A stretch of DNA of 64,000 bases from Flagellimonas ochracea (GTDB lineage: Bacteria; Bacteroidota; Bacteroidia; Flavobacteriales; Flavobacteriaceae), in the NCBI RefSeq assembly GCF_009903685.1, contig NZ_JAAABI010000003.1, forward strand, positions 255,135 to 319,134, given 5' to 3'. This document shows, one piece after another, positions 55,288 through 63,917 of this stretch. Made by a program: the position numbers and the translations under genes. Position 1 is the first letter of the stretch. Every line of letters starts with the position of its first letter. The notes under the pieces were generated by a model. The model saw only the letters and a list, made by a program, of their open reading frames with translations. It did not search any database and was not told the origin of the DNA.

Positions 55288-56780
55288 TCGGGTGAATTGG
55301 TCAAAATCCCATAAAAAGCTTGGATGCCATATGCCAATTGTCCAATCTTTAGATTTTCATTAGGGCTGTGCTGATTGTTATCCGCATTGACCATGGGAAC
55401 AATAAAGGCTGGAATTTTCAACTCATTGATAAATGCTGCAATGGGCACCGTACCTCCCGTGGTCCTTATCTGAATGACCTCTTTTTCGAAAGTGCTCTTT
55501 AAGGTTTCCGTTAAGAATTTCCCGTAGGAATTGTTCAAATCAGTTCTAAAAGCATCGGTAACACTACCTTCGGTAACCGTCACTATTTTGCTGTGCGCCA
55601 TACGTTCCTCTTTGGATGGAACATGATCCACAATATGGAATCCCTGTTTCTTGATATGGTCCTTAACCAATCGCTTTAAACGATTTCCGTCGCTCTCGAC
55701 CACTAAACGGAGATCCAATTCGGCCGTTGCACTTTCAGGCACAATGGTTCTTGCCTTTTCACCAATCCATCCAGAACCCAAACCACGAATGTTCAATGAA
55801 GGATATTGCAATGCTTCTTGATAAGAACCGCCGACTTTTTCTGCTGTTTTGAATTGCAATTTTTCGGAAATAGCTTGGTGGCTATCAGGAACACTTGTTA
55901 ATACTTCCAGAACAGAATCATCCAAAGTGATTCCATCATAGTAGCCCGGAATGGTTACCCTACCATTCGTATCTTTCATGCTGGCCAAAAGTTGCGCCAA
56001 TTGAAAACCAGGATTTGGGGCATAGTTACCATAATGCCCACTGTGTTGCGGTTTAATGGGCCCATACGTTGTCAAGGTCAATGTAGTAATGCCTCGACAC
56101 CCGTAAAGTATGGTCGGGTTTCCAGAAGGATGAACAGGCCCATCGGCAATGACCAAAAAATCAGCTTCCAACAATTCCCGATATTGTTTTACCGCTTTGG
56201 GCAAGGGTTTGCTACTTTTTTCTTCCTCTCCATCTAAAATCACTTTGATGTTAAACGGGATTTCCTTGCCTTCTTTTTTCAACAAATCTATGGTGTTCAA
56301 CAACATAATGATAGGCGATTTATCATCCGAAGTGGAACGCCCGAATAGTCGCCAGTCATAGTTGATGTCAGTATCAAGCTCATCAAAAGAAATGGTCTTG
56401 AAACCATCTCCTTCCGGAGTTTTGAGCACTACATCGTACGGATTGGGCTGGTCCCACTTGGAAGGGTCCACGGACTGTCCATCAAAATGCATATAGATGA
56501 GCATCGTTGGTTTGCCATCCTCAATGGGAAGGGCCGCGAAAAAAAGTGGGAGATTTTCTGTCTCCAATTCGGCTGTGTTAAAACCCCGCTCCCCAAATTT
56601 CTTTTTGAGCCAAAAAATATTATCATCAATATCATCAGGATTCAGAGCATCGTTAGGTATGGCAATAAATTCCCTAAGCTCAGTAATGGCATGGGCCACT
56701 TGGGATTTAAGGACCATATCTTCTTGTGCCGAAATTCCAAGAGCAGATAGGATTGAAAAGAGAAGAATGATTTTTTTCAT
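55284..56780 (-). CDS. M20/M25/M40 family metallohydrolase, exported
   Basis: 498 residues with a signal peptide (ending ISAQ at 19). Zinc site: the first His and Asp in YMHFDGQSVDPSKW, the bridging Asp in GRSTSDDKSP, the catalytic Glu pair in LDGEEEKSSKPLP. A dimerisation (lid) domain follows. Peptidase or amidohydrolase acting on exported substrates. It lies 22 bases after trpA on the same strand, without a visible terminator or promoter, so it may be the tail of the trp operon. Confidence 0.92.
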   Translation of the reverse strand: MKKIILLFSILSALGISAQEDMVLKSQVAHAITELREFIAIPNDALNPDDIDDNIFWLKKKFGERGFNTAELETENLPLFFAALPIEDGKPTMLIYMHFDGQSVDPSKWDQPNPYDVVLKTPEGDGFKTISFDELDTDINYDWRLFGRSTSDDKSPIIMLLNTIDLLKKEGKEIPFNIKVILDGEEEKSSKPLPKAVKQYRELLEADFLVIADGPVHPSGNPTILYGCRGITTLTLTTYGPIKPQHSGHYGNYAPNPGFQLAQLLASMKDTNGRVTIPGYYDGITLDDSVLEVLTSVPDSHQAISEKLQFKTAEKVGGSYQEALQYPSLNIRGLGSGWIGEKARTIVPESATAELDLRLVVESDGNRLKRLVKDHIKKQGFHIVDHVPSKEERMAHSKIVTVTEGSVTDAFRTDLNNSYGKFLTETLKSTFEKEVIQIRTTGGTVPIAAFINELKIPAFIVPMVNADNNQHSPNENLKIGQLAYGIQAFYGILTNSPD

Positions 56781-56802
56781 TGTATTAATTTGAGACTGAA
56801 AA

Positions 56803-57564
56803 TTAACGAATTCCCTTTACAAACTGACCAATTTTCGAAACTCCTTTTTGAGATAAATGTTTAATAAAGGCTGATCCAATAATGGCGCCTTTTGTTTTCT
56901 GTGTTGCCTGTTGAAATGTGTCGGAGTTGCTGATACCAAAACCTACAATTTGTGGGTTTTTCAGTTTCATTTCTGTGATACGCTCAAAATAAGCCTTTTG
57001 TTCAGGGCCAAAACCCTCTTTAGCTCCTGTCGTACTTGCAGAGCTTACCATATAAATGAAACCTTCTGATGCGTCGTCAATGGCTTTAATGCGTGCTTCA
57101 CTTGTTTGGGGCGTAATCAGAAAGACATTGATCAACCCATATTTTTCAAAGATGGATTTATACTCTTCTTGATAGACATCCAAGGGTAAATCTGGCAGGA
57201 TAAGCCCATCAATCCCAATTTCCTGACATTTTTTGCAGAAGGCCTCTACGCCATATTGAAGTACTGGATTAAAATATCCCATAATAATCAAAGGGACGGA
57301 AACCGTTTTTCGAATGCCCTTTAGTTGTTGGAAGAGCAATTCCGTATGCATGCCATTTTTTAATGCTGCTGTAGAACTTTGTTGGATGGTCGGGCCATCC
57401 GCCAAAGGATCACTGAACGGCAATCCGATTTCGATGAGGTCCACCCCATTTTTTTCTAATTCCTCAATTATTGGCACGGTATCGTTCAATTTCGGATACC
57501 CGGCCGTAAAATAGATGGAAAGCATTTTTTTGTCTTCTTGCAGTTTTTTATTAATTCTGTTCAT
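56803..57564 (-). CDS. trpA: Tryptophan synthase alpha subunit
   Basis: 253 residues from the ATG at 57564 (MNRINKKLQEDKKMLSIYFT). TIM barrel with catalytic Glu45 and Asp56 in VDLIEIGLPFSDPLADGPTI. It splits indole-3-glycerol phosphate and passes indole to TrpB. The longer frame to 57660 overlaps trpB and is not used; 49 bases separate the two genes. Confidence 0.96.
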   Translation of the reverse strand: MNRINKKLQEDKKMLSIYFTAGYPKLNDTVPIIEELEKNGVDLIEIGLPFSDPLADGPTIQQSSTAALKNGMHTELLFQQLKGIRKTVSVPLIIMGYFNPVLQYGVEAFCKKCQEIGIDGLILPDLPLDVYQEEYKSIFEKYGLINVFLITPQTSEARIKAIDDASEGFIYMVSSASTTGAKEGFGPEQKAYFERITEMKLKNPQIVGFGISNSDTFQQATQKTKGAIIGSAFIKHLSQKGVSKIGQFVKGIR

Positions 57565-57613
57565 TAAAAACAATTTATAGTGTAAGGATGAGTACGGGTG
57601 TGGCATCCAACGT

Positions 57614-58798
57614 CTAGAGTCTGAAATAATCAATATAATTCCGTAAATCTTTATCTCCACGTCCAGAAAGGTTGACGACCACTACATCATCCTTTTCAAA
57701 TTGCCGTTCCTCAAAAATGGCAAAAGCATGGGAGGTTTCAATGGCCGGTATGATGCCCTCCAATTGGCACAGCGCTAAACCTGCTGTCATGGCTTTGTCA
57801 TCCGTAATGGAGATAAATTCTCCACGCCCCGATTTGAAAAGATGCGCGTGCATGGGTCCTACTCCTGGATAGTCCAACCCTGCTGAAATGGAATAAGGTT
57901 CAGTTATCTGACCATCATCTGTTTGCATGAGCAAGGTTTTGCTGCCATGGATGATGCCCACCTTGCCCAAAGCTGAAGTTGCGGCGCTTTCACCAGAGTT
58001 GATGCCCTTTCCGGCAGCCTCTACCGCAATGATTCCCACATCGGGAACATCCAAATAGTGATAATAGGCTCCCGCTGCATTGCTTCCTCCACCGACACAG
58101 GCTACTACATAATCAGGGTTTTCACGTCCTTCTTTTTCCTTTAGTTGCCATTTGATCTCTTCAGAAATCACGGATTGAAAACGAGCGACCATATCGGGAT
58201 AAGGATGTGGTCCGACCACGGAACCAATGATATAATGCGTATCCACCGGATTGTTGATCCAATCCCGGATGGCCTCGTTCGTGGCATCTTTTAAGGTCCT
58301 GCTTCCGGATAGTGCAGGACGGACTTCCGTACCCAGCATTTTCATGCGAGCCACATTGGGAGCCTGTCTGGCAATGTCAATTTCGCCCATGTACACCACA
58401 CATTCGATGCCCATAAGGGCACACACAGTGGCGGTGGCCACTCCGTGTTGACCTGCACCGGTCTCTGCAATGATTCGGTTTTTGCCCAATTTCTTGGCCA
58501 TTAAAATCTGTCCGATGGTGTTGTTGACTTTATGCGCTCCTGTGTGGCAAAGGTCTTCACGCTTAAGGTAAATCTTGGTATTGTATTTTTCGGACAAACG
58601 TTTGGCAAAATAGAGTGGGGTAGGCCGACCCACATAGTCCTTCAACAGTTGGTGAAACTCTTTCTGAAAGGAAGGTTCTTCCATGATGCGGAGGTAGTTT
58701 TGCCTTAGTTCCTCGCAATTGGGATAGAGCATTTCAGGGATAAAAGCCCCACCAAATTCTCCATAGTAACCTCTTTCATCCGCGTGATATGTTTTCAT
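57614..58798 (-). CDS. trpB: Tryptophan synthase beta subunit
   Basis: 394 residues, TrpB1 type. PLP lysine K90 in [13 protein letters not shown], phosphate loop [15 protein letters not shown], and ETSHAFAI near the C-terminus. It joins indole and serine to tryptophan. Start codon overlaps the trpF stop (ATGA). Confidence 0.97.
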   Translation of the reverse strand: MKTYHADERGYYGEFGGAFIPEMLYPNCEELRQNYLRIMEEPSFQKEFHQLLKDYVGRPTPLYFAKRLSEKYNTKIYLKREDLCHTGAHKVNNTIGQILMAKKLGKNRIIAETGAGQHGVATATVCALMGIECVVYMGEIDIARQAPNVARMKMLGTEVRPALSGSRTLKDATNEAIRDWINNPVDTHYIIGSVVGPHPYPDMVARFQSVISEEIKWQLKEKEGRENPDYVVACVGGGSNAAGAYYHYLDVPDVGIIAVEAAGKGINSGESAATSALGKVGIIHGSKTLLMQTDDGQITEPYSISAGLDYPGVGPMHAHLFKSGRGEFISITDDKAMTAGLALCQLEGIIPAIETSHAFAIFEERQFEKDDVVVVNLSGRGDKDLRNYIDYFRL

Positions 58799-59514
58799 GG
58801 TTTGTCAGTTTTTGGTTGATGTTTTTCAATGAGCAATTTTTTAAAAATCTTCAATTTTTCGATGTTTTTCAGACCGGGTTCAGTTTCAAAACGACTGTTG
58901 ACATCGATGGCATAACAATATTTTGAAGCGGGACTCTCCAAAAAGGATTGTAGTTTTTCCGTTTCCTCCAGACCAATACCACCACTCAAGAAATAGGGCT
59001 TGTTGGAGGGATAGTTTTTTAAAATTTTCCAATCAAAAGTATACCCGTTTCCTCCCGGAAGTTTTCCTTTGGTGTCAAAAAGGAAATAGTTGCAGACTTC
59101 TTCGTAATCCTTCAAAATAGAAAAATCAAAATCATCCTTGATTGAGAATACTTTGATGATGTCCAAGTCTGACAGGTCGAGCGGAGTCGAGACCTTATTC
59201 CTATCGGACGCTTTCTTTTTTCTCAACTGCGCTCGAAATGACAGAAAGATGTCTTTAAGTTTGCCACAATATTCAGCACTTTCCTTTCCATGAAGTTGAA
59301 CCGCATGCAATTGGTGTTCATTTACTTTCTTAATGACGTCTTCTGCGGATGCATCAACAAAAACCCCAACTTTTTTGATGGAACTTGACAGTTGGGGAAT
59401 TTCTCCATCAAAATAGCGTGAGGAAGGCCCCCAAAAGATAAATCCCAAATAGTTTGGTTGTAGCTGGGCCACTTCCTTGGGATTGTATTTCATACCACAA
59501 ACCTTGAGCTTCAT
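58795..59514 (-). CDS. trpF: Phosphoribosylanthranilate isomerase with repeat-encoded insert
   Basis: 239 residues, about 25 longer than usual. The TIM-barrel pieces are normal: [20 protein letters not shown] with catalytic Cys6, [34 protein letters not shown] with the catalytic Asp, and [10 protein letters not shown]. Residues 91-116 ([20 protein letters not shown] and then PLDLSD) are foreign to the family and coincide exactly with a 76-bp palindromic element. The insert lies in the loop after the helix following the third strand, away from the active-site ends, and the frame is kept, so the enzyme is probably functional. Overlaps trpC by four bases. Confidence 0.93.
   Translation of the reverse strand: MKLKVCGMKYNPKEVAQLQPNYLGFIFWGPSSRYFDGEIPQLSSSIKKVGVFVDASAEDVIKKVNEHQLHAVQLHGKESAEYCGKLKDIFLSFRAQLRKKKASDRNKVSTPLDLSDLDIIKVFSIKDDFDFSILKDYEEVCNYFLFDTKGKLPGGNGYTFDWKILKNYPSNKPYFLSGGIGLEETEKLQSFLESPASKYCYAIDVNSRFETEPGLKNIEKLKIFKKLLIEKHQPKTDKP
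59169..59244. repeat. 76-bp palindromic element inserted in frame within trpF
   Basis: Two 24-bp arms (59169-59192 and 59221-59244) are inverted repeats with five mismatches, around a 28-bp centre. The arms carry the words GTCATTTCGAGCGCAGTTGAG and their partner, similar to dispersed GTCATTTCGA..-type repeats in flavobacterial intergenic regions. The copy in trpF reads through as 26 codons without a stop. Confidence 0.8.
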
Positions 59515-60296
59515 GATTCCAGGGCTTTTATGAATTCGGCAGCATACTTTCCGGGATTTTCTGTCTTCATGAAGTTTTCTCCAATCAGGAATCCTTGGTA
59601 GCCGAATTGCCTTAGTTCTTTTATGGCATCCACATTGCTAATACCACTTTCCGACACTTTCACAAAATCATTGGGAATTTTAGCTGCTAATTCCTTACTG
59701 GTATCCAAACTGACCTCAAAAGTCTTCAGATTTCGGTTGTTCACCCCTAACATGTCCAAGCTGGGCATTATTGATTTTTGGAGCTCTTCTTCGTCATGCA
59801 CTTCAAGCAATACATCCAATCCAAGACTTTTGGCAAATTCTGATAGTGTTTTTATTTCCTTCCCGGATAAAATGGCAGCAATCAACAAGATGACGTCAGC
59901 ACCATAAGCTTTGGCCTCCAAGATTTGATATTCATCGATTACGAACTCTTTACGAAGCAGAGGAATGTTTGCCGATGCCCGTGCCAATATCAAATCATCC
60001 AAAGAGCCTCCGAAATACTTTCCATCGGTCAGCACGGACATACCGCAAGCCCCTGCAGTTTCATAGCCTTCGGCCACATCCTGAACATTTAAACTTTGAT
60101 TGATGACCGATTTGGAAGGGGAGCGTCGTTTGTGTTCGGCAATTATTCCGGTAGTGCTATTTTGCAATGCATCGGCCAACGAAATGGGTGTTCGTTCCAA
60201 TAACCCGGATTTCTCCAATTGGGAAACGGGAATAATCGATTTTTTCAAATCTACCTCTTTACATTTATCAGCTACTATTTTTTCTAGAATATTCAT
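59511..60296 (-). CDS. trpC: Indole-3-glycerol-phosphate synthase
   Basis: 261 residues from the ATG at 60296 (MNILEKIVADKCKEVDLKKS); an ATG at 60308 would add four. Motifs: IIAEHKRRSPSKSVIN with the catalytic Glu/Lys, LRKEFVIDEYQILEAKAYGA, LGVNNRNLKTFEVSLDTS, VSESGIS. Unlike in enterobacteria it is not fused to trpF. Confidence 0.97.
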   Translation of the reverse strand: MNILEKIVADKCKEVDLKKSIIPVSQLEKSGLLERTPISLADALQNSTTGIIAEHKRRSPSKSVINQSLNVQDVAEGYETAGACGMSVLTDGKYFGGSLDDLILARASANIPLLRKEFVIDEYQILEAKAYGADVILLIAAILSGKEIKTLSEFAKSLGLDVLLEVHDEEELQKSIMPSLDMLGVNNRNLKTFEVSLDTSKELAAKIPNDFVKVSESGISNVDAIKELRQFGYQGFLIGENFMKTENPGKYAAEFIKALES

Positions 60297-60318
60297 TTTT
60301 TTCATCAATGCATTAAGG

Positions 60319-60362
60319 TGTCATTGCTTTTGTTGGATTCCCGCGTTCACAGAAATGACAGC
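60319..60362. repeat. Degenerate palindromic repeat in the trpD-trpC junction
   Basis: The stretch runs from TGTCATTG to AATGACAG, with an inner TGGATTCCCGCG that matches the right half of the 61379-61450 element (TGGATTCCTGC...AATGACAA). The left half is decayed. It lies between the trpD stop and the trpC start. Confidence 0.55.
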
Positions 60363-60372
60363 ACTTTACACT

Positions 60373-61368
60373 TTAGTTTTTGCTCAATTCTTGCAATTTT
60401 TTTAGAGCTTCCAATCCTTTTCCACCCAGCAAGGATTCTTTGGCCTTTTCAAACCCAGCTTTTGGGGTGGTCCCCGCTACAGTGGCTATTGCTACACCTG
60501 CATTCGCACAGACCACATTGTTTTGGGCTTCTGTACCCTTACCTTGCAAAATGGACATAAATATTTGGGCGGATTCAGCCACATCGTCTCCTCCCAAAAT
60601 CTGATTTTGGGAAATTTTATCAACGCCAAAATCATAAGGTGTCAATATGCCTTCTGATGTGTTGGAAATTGTTTTGGTATCTCCGGTCAATGAAATTTCA
60701 TCATAACCATCCAACGCATGGAGCACCGTAAATTTCTTATCGGTATTCTGGTAGAGGTACCCGTACATCCGAGCTAATTCCAAATTAAACACCCCAACCA
60801 TCTGATTCTTTGGAAAGGCGGGGTTCACCATCGGTCCCAGCATATTGAAAAAGGTTTTTACGGCCAGTTCCCTTCGAATGGGAGCCACATTTTTCATGGC
60901 AGGGTGGAACAGGGGGGCATGCAGCACACAGATTCCAGACTCTTCGATGGATTTTTTCAAAAAACCTGCTTCATTACTGAATTTAATACCTAAAAACTCC
61001 ATTACATTGCTACTTCCGCATTTAGAGGATACTCCATAGTTTCCATGTTTTGTCACTTTTACACCAGCACCGGCAGTCACAAATGAGGCTAATGTGGAAA
61101 TGTTAAAGGTATCCTTGCCATCGCCCCCGGTCCCACAGAGATCTATGGGGTCATAATCCGATAGGTCCACGGCCAAGCAAAGCTCCAATAAGGCATCTCG
61201 AAAACCTTCAAGCTCCTCAATGGTGATGCTCCGCATCATGTACACGGTAAGAAATGCGGCAATTTGGGAAGTATTGTATTCCCCTTTGGCAATGTTGACC
61301 AAAATTTGTTTTGCCTCTTCCTTTGGAAGTATTTCGTGATTTATGAGTTTATTCAGTGTCTCTTTCAT
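60373..61368 (-). CDS. trpD: Anthranilate phosphoribosyltransferase
   Basis: 331 residues from the ATG at 61368 (MKETLNKLINHEILPKEEAK). PRPP site CGTGGDGKDTFNIST, the GVKVTKHGNYGVSSKCGSSN segment, and HPAMKNVAPIRRELAVKTFF. It joins anthranilate with PRPP. A longer frame to 61392 is encoded partly by the neighbouring palindromic repeat and is not used. It is separate from trpG, 87 bases downstream of it. Confidence 0.97.
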   Translation of the reverse strand: MKETLNKLINHEILPKEEAKQILVNIAKGEYNTSQIAAFLTVYMMRSITIEELEGFRDALLELCLAVDLSDYDPIDLCGTGGDGKDTFNISTLASFVTAGAGVKVTKHGNYGVSSKCGSSNVMEFLGIKFSNEAGFLKKSIEESGICVLHAPLFHPAMKNVAPIRRELAVKTFFNMLGPMVNPAFPKNQMVGVFNLELARMYGYLYQNTDKKFTVLHALDGYDEISLTGDTKTISNTSEGILTPYDFGVDKISQNQILGGDDVAESAQIFMSILQGKGTEAQNNVVCANAGVAIATVAGTTPKAGFEKAKESLLGGKGLEALKKLQELSKN

Positions 61369-61378
61369 CTCTTTTTGT

Positions 61379-61450
61379 TTGTCATTCCGCACTTGATGCG
61401 GAATCTATTTAAACAATAAATATGGATTCCTGCTTTTGCAGGAATGACAA
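61379..61450. repeat. 72-bp palindromic repeat with two hairpins in the trpG-trpD junction
   Basis: Outer ends TTGTCATTCC and GGAATGACAA are perfect inverted repeats. Inside are two perfect 8-bp hairpins: 61384-61391 with 61397-61404, and 61426-61433 with 61438-61445. This is the layout of REP/BIME-type or MITE elements. In the trp mRNA it would fold between trpG and trpD. Confidence 0.75.
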
Positions 61451-61455
61451 TTGAT

Positions 61456-62022
61456 TTATTCATCCAGCCAATTTTTCAGCATTTTTTTTCCTTCGGGCGT
61501 CAACACAGATTCAGGATGAAACTGAACTGCGGTTACATCATAGGTCTTGTGTCGCAATGACATAATTTGCCCATTTTCATCCACCGAAGTGGCTTCCAAA
61601 CTTTCAGGTAGCTCAGGGTGTACCACCCAAGAATGGTACCTTCCTACTTGAAGCTCTTTCGCTAAACCATTAAAAATTACATCTTCCACAATTACATTAA
61701 TGTTGGTAGCTATACCGTGGTATACTTGGTCCAAATTCACCAGCCTTCCACCAAAAACCTCCCCGATGGCCTGTTGCCCCAAGCATACTCCAAAAATTCG
61801 TTTGGTCGGGGCATAAGTTTTGATGATTTCCTTAAGTAAGCCAGCTTCGTCGGGTATTCCAGGGCCTGGGGACAGGACTATCTCTTTGAAGGGTTCCACT
61901 TCATCCAATGTCAACTGATCATTTCGTTTTACGGCAACCTCGCAATCCAAATCTTCCAGATAGTGCACCAGATTATAGGTGAAACTATCATAATTATCTA
62001 TCATTAAAATCTTTCTTCCCAT
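61456..62022 (-). CDS. trpG: Anthranilate synthase component II (glutamine amidotransferase)
   Basis: 188 residues. Class I amidotransferase with Cys80 in GVCLGQQAIGEVFGG and the His-Glu pair in VQFHPESVLTPEG, and the oxyanion turn SPGPGIPDEAG. It supplies ammonia to TrpE. Start three bases after the trpE stop. Similar proteins (PabA) serve folate synthesis; the operon position supports TrpG. Confidence 0.96.
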   Translation of the reverse strand: MGRKILMIDNYDSFTYNLVHYLEDLDCEVAVKRNDQLTLDEVEPFKEIVLSPGPGIPDEAGLLKEIIKTYAPTKRIFGVCLGQQAIGEVFGGRLVNLDQVYHGIATNINVIVEDVIFNGLAKELQVGRYHSWVVHPELPESLEATSVDENGQIMSLRHKTYDVTAVQFHPESVLTPEGKKMLKNWLDE

Positions 62023-62024
62023 GA

Positions 62025-63422
62025 TTAAATGGTTTCAGCGATTTCTAGGGCCTTGGTAAGCGCGCCCAACTTATTGTAGGTCTCTTGGAGTTCAGCTTCC
62101 GGGTCAGATGCGGCTACCAAACCTGCACCAGCCTGATAGTGGAGTTCGTGGTTTTTGCTCAGGAATGTACGAATCATGATGGCATGATTAAAATTTCCCT
62201 TGAAATCCATAAACCCGATGGCACCTCCATAGTAAGCTCGACTGGTTTTTTCATATTTTTCTATCAATTGCATGGCCATGTGCTTGGGTGCTCCACTCAA
62301 TGTTCCTGCCGGGAACGTATCCGCTACCACTTGCATGGTAGTACTTTCTTTCTTCTTAAGCCCTGTAACTTTGGACACCAAATGGATTACATGGGAAAAG
62401 TACTGTACTTCTCTATACGTTTCCACATTCACGGTATTCCCATTTCGGCTGAGGTCGTTTCGGGCCAGGTCCACCAACATTACATGTTCGCTGTTTTCCT
62501 TGTCATCCAGAGCTAATTTTTTGGCAAGCTCGGCATCTTTTTCATCATTTCCAGTCCGTTTATAGGTGCCAGCAATAGGATGAATCTCAGCTTTTCCATC
62601 TTTCACAATCAATTGTGCTTCCGGAGAGCTGCCAAAAATCTTGAAATCGCCATAATCGAAATAAAAGAGATAAGGTGATGGGTTTATGGAGCGCAAAGCC
62701 CTATAAACGTTAAATTCATCCCCTTTGAAGTTTTGTGAGAACCTTCGGGACAGTACCAACTGAAAAACATCGCCGCGTTGACAGTGTTTCTTGGCCAAAG
62801 CTACATGCTTCTTATAGTCTTCGTCCTCTAAATTGGATTTAGGTGCTCCTTCCTTGGTAAAATTATAGGAAGCAAAACTCCGCACGTTGAGTAGTTGTTC
62901 CAGTTCTTCCACATTGCTTTCCCTATCGTAACAATGCGCAAAGAGATAGGCTTCATTCTTAAAATGGTTTATCGCGATTATATTTTGGTATACTGCATAA
63001 TAGATATCCGGTATGGTGATGGAATTTTCCTTGGGGCTTAAGTGCACATCTTCAAAATAGCGGACGGCATCGTAGGCCATATACCCGAAAAGTCCATTGT
63101 AAATAAACTTGAATCCATTTTGTGATACAGAGAACTTTTTGCTAAAGTTGTGTATGGCGGCTGCAACATCCATTCGAGGGGTGATGGGGGATACCTCTTT
63201 GATACCATTGGGAAATTTTTGTGTGATGGTTTCATTTTCAACCTTGATGTATGCAATCGGATTACAGCATATATATGAAAAGCTATTGTCGTTGGTGTGG
63301 TAGTCGCTACTCTCCAACAAGATGCTATTCGGAAATTTATCCCTAATTTTTAGGTAAACACTCACCGGGGTGATGGTATCTGCCAGTATTTTTTTGTAAT
63401 GGGTTTTTAATTTATATTCCAT
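62025..63422 (-). CDS. trpE: Anthranilate synthase component I
   Basis: 465 residues from the ATG at 63422 (MEYKLKTHYKKILADTITPV); an in-frame ATG at 63440 would add six. Feedback-site motif LLES at 35-38 is present, so inhibition by tryptophan is expected. Chorismate-binding core: LSRRFSQNFKGDEF, GSSPEAQLIVKDGKAEIHPI, AGTYKRTGNDEKDAELAKKL, TFPAGTLSGAPKHMAMQLIE. First biosynthetic gene of the operon, normally expected right behind the leader, but here a GIY-YIG frame lies between. Confidence 0.97.
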   Translation of the reverse strand: MEYKLKTHYKKILADTITPVSVYLKIRDKFPNSILLESSDYHTNDNSFSYICCNPIAYIKVENETITQKFPNGIKEVSPITPRMDVAAAIHNFSKKFSVSQNGFKFIYNGLFGYMAYDAVRYFEDVHLSPKENSITIPDIYYAVYQNIIAINHFKNEAYLFAHCYDRESNVEELEQLLNVRSFASYNFTKEGAPKSNLEDEDYKKHVALAKKHCQRGDVFQLVLSRRFSQNFKGDEFNVYRALRSINPSPYLFYFDYGDFKIFGSSPEAQLIVKDGKAEIHPIAGTYKRTGNDEKDAELAKKLALDDKENSEHVMLVDLARNDLSRNGNTVNVETYREVQYFSHVIHLVSKVTGLKKKESTTMQVVADTFPAGTLSGAPKHMAMQLIEKYEKTSRAYYGGAIGFMDFKGNFNHAIMIRTFLSKNHELHYQAGAGLVAASDPEAELQETYNKLGALTKALEIAETI

Positions 63423-63479
63423 TTTTGTTTCTATTTCCACAGAGGTGTAAAGCTATTTTCGGTCAATCAAAGAAATAGG

Positions 63480-63788
63480 TTAATCTTCCCAATTTGGATT
63501 AATATCATTTATTAGGTTGATTTTCCAACGCCTATTCCATTTTTTTAATTGTTTCTCTCTTTTTATAGCCGGCATAGGGAATTTGAACTTTTCATAGTAG
63601 ACCAATATTTTCAAGGTTGTATCTACTTGCAAATTTGCTTCCAACGTCCCGCTTATGTCAATGCATTCTTTTTTCAAATCATTTGTATGTCCTATATAAA
63701 TGGTTCTCGTTTTCTTGTTCGATATTATATGGACATAAAACTCATTTTCAACTTTTAATATTTCCGCCTTAGTGGAAACCAGAACCAA
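63480..63788 (-). CDS. Degenerate GIY-YIG domain protein between the trp attenuator and trpE
   Basis: 102 codons if read from a TTG at 63788; no ATG or GTG start is available at the expected place. The GIY-YIG pair appears as EFYVHIISNKKTRTIYIGHT, followed by NDLKK, and the C-terminus AIKREKQLKKWNRRWKINLI and then NDINPNWED is the normal end of the UPF0213/YhbQ-like family. The usual catalytic arginine (LKKRIYEH type) is replaced by ECIDIS and the middle is poorly conserved. Either a decaying nuclease gene or an altered DNA/RNA-binding protein. It starts 13 bases after the terminator hairpin, so only read-through transcripts would contain it. Confidence 0.65.
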   Translation of the reverse strand: MVLVSTKAEILKVENEFYVHIISNKKTRTIYIGHTNDLKKECIDISGTLEANLQVDTTLKILVYYEKFKFPMPAIKREKQLKKWNRRWKINLINDINPNWED

Positions 63789-63800
63789 AGTTCTTCAAAA

Positions 63801-63828
63801 GAAAAAGGCTTGTCGTGATGACAAGCCT
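63801..63828 (-). terminator. Attenuator terminator of the trp operon
   Basis: A perfect 9-bp stem (63806-63814 with 63820-63828), loop of five, followed on the minus strand by TTTTTCTTTT. It lies 28 bases after the leader peptide stop. The loop plus right arm contains TCACGAC, complementary to GTCGTGA at the end of the leader coding sequence, which would allow an alternative antiterminator. Confidence 0.82.
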
Positions 63829-63855
63829 CTTATATGGTTATAATGGGGACTTAGC

Positions 63856-63912
63856 TCACGACGTTCGACGTAAGTTAATCCACCACCATGTATTTGCTAT
63901 GTGATTCTTCAT
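63856..63912 (-). CDS. trpL: trp leader peptide (three consecutive Trp codons)
   Basis: 18 residues: MKNHIANTWWWINLRRTS. The three tandem TGG codons (residues 9-11), the terminator just downstream and the trp biosynthetic genes behind it identify a ribosome-mediated attenuation leader. When tryptophanyl-tRNA is scarce the ribosome should halt on the TGG codons, leaving the GTCGTGA at codons 17-19 free to pair with TCACGAC of the terminator. The start codon lies five bases from the -7 box, so the mRNA probably begins at or beside the ATG. Confidence 0.88.
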   Translation of the reverse strand: MKNHIANTWWWINLRRTS

Positions 63913-63917
63913 TGCAT

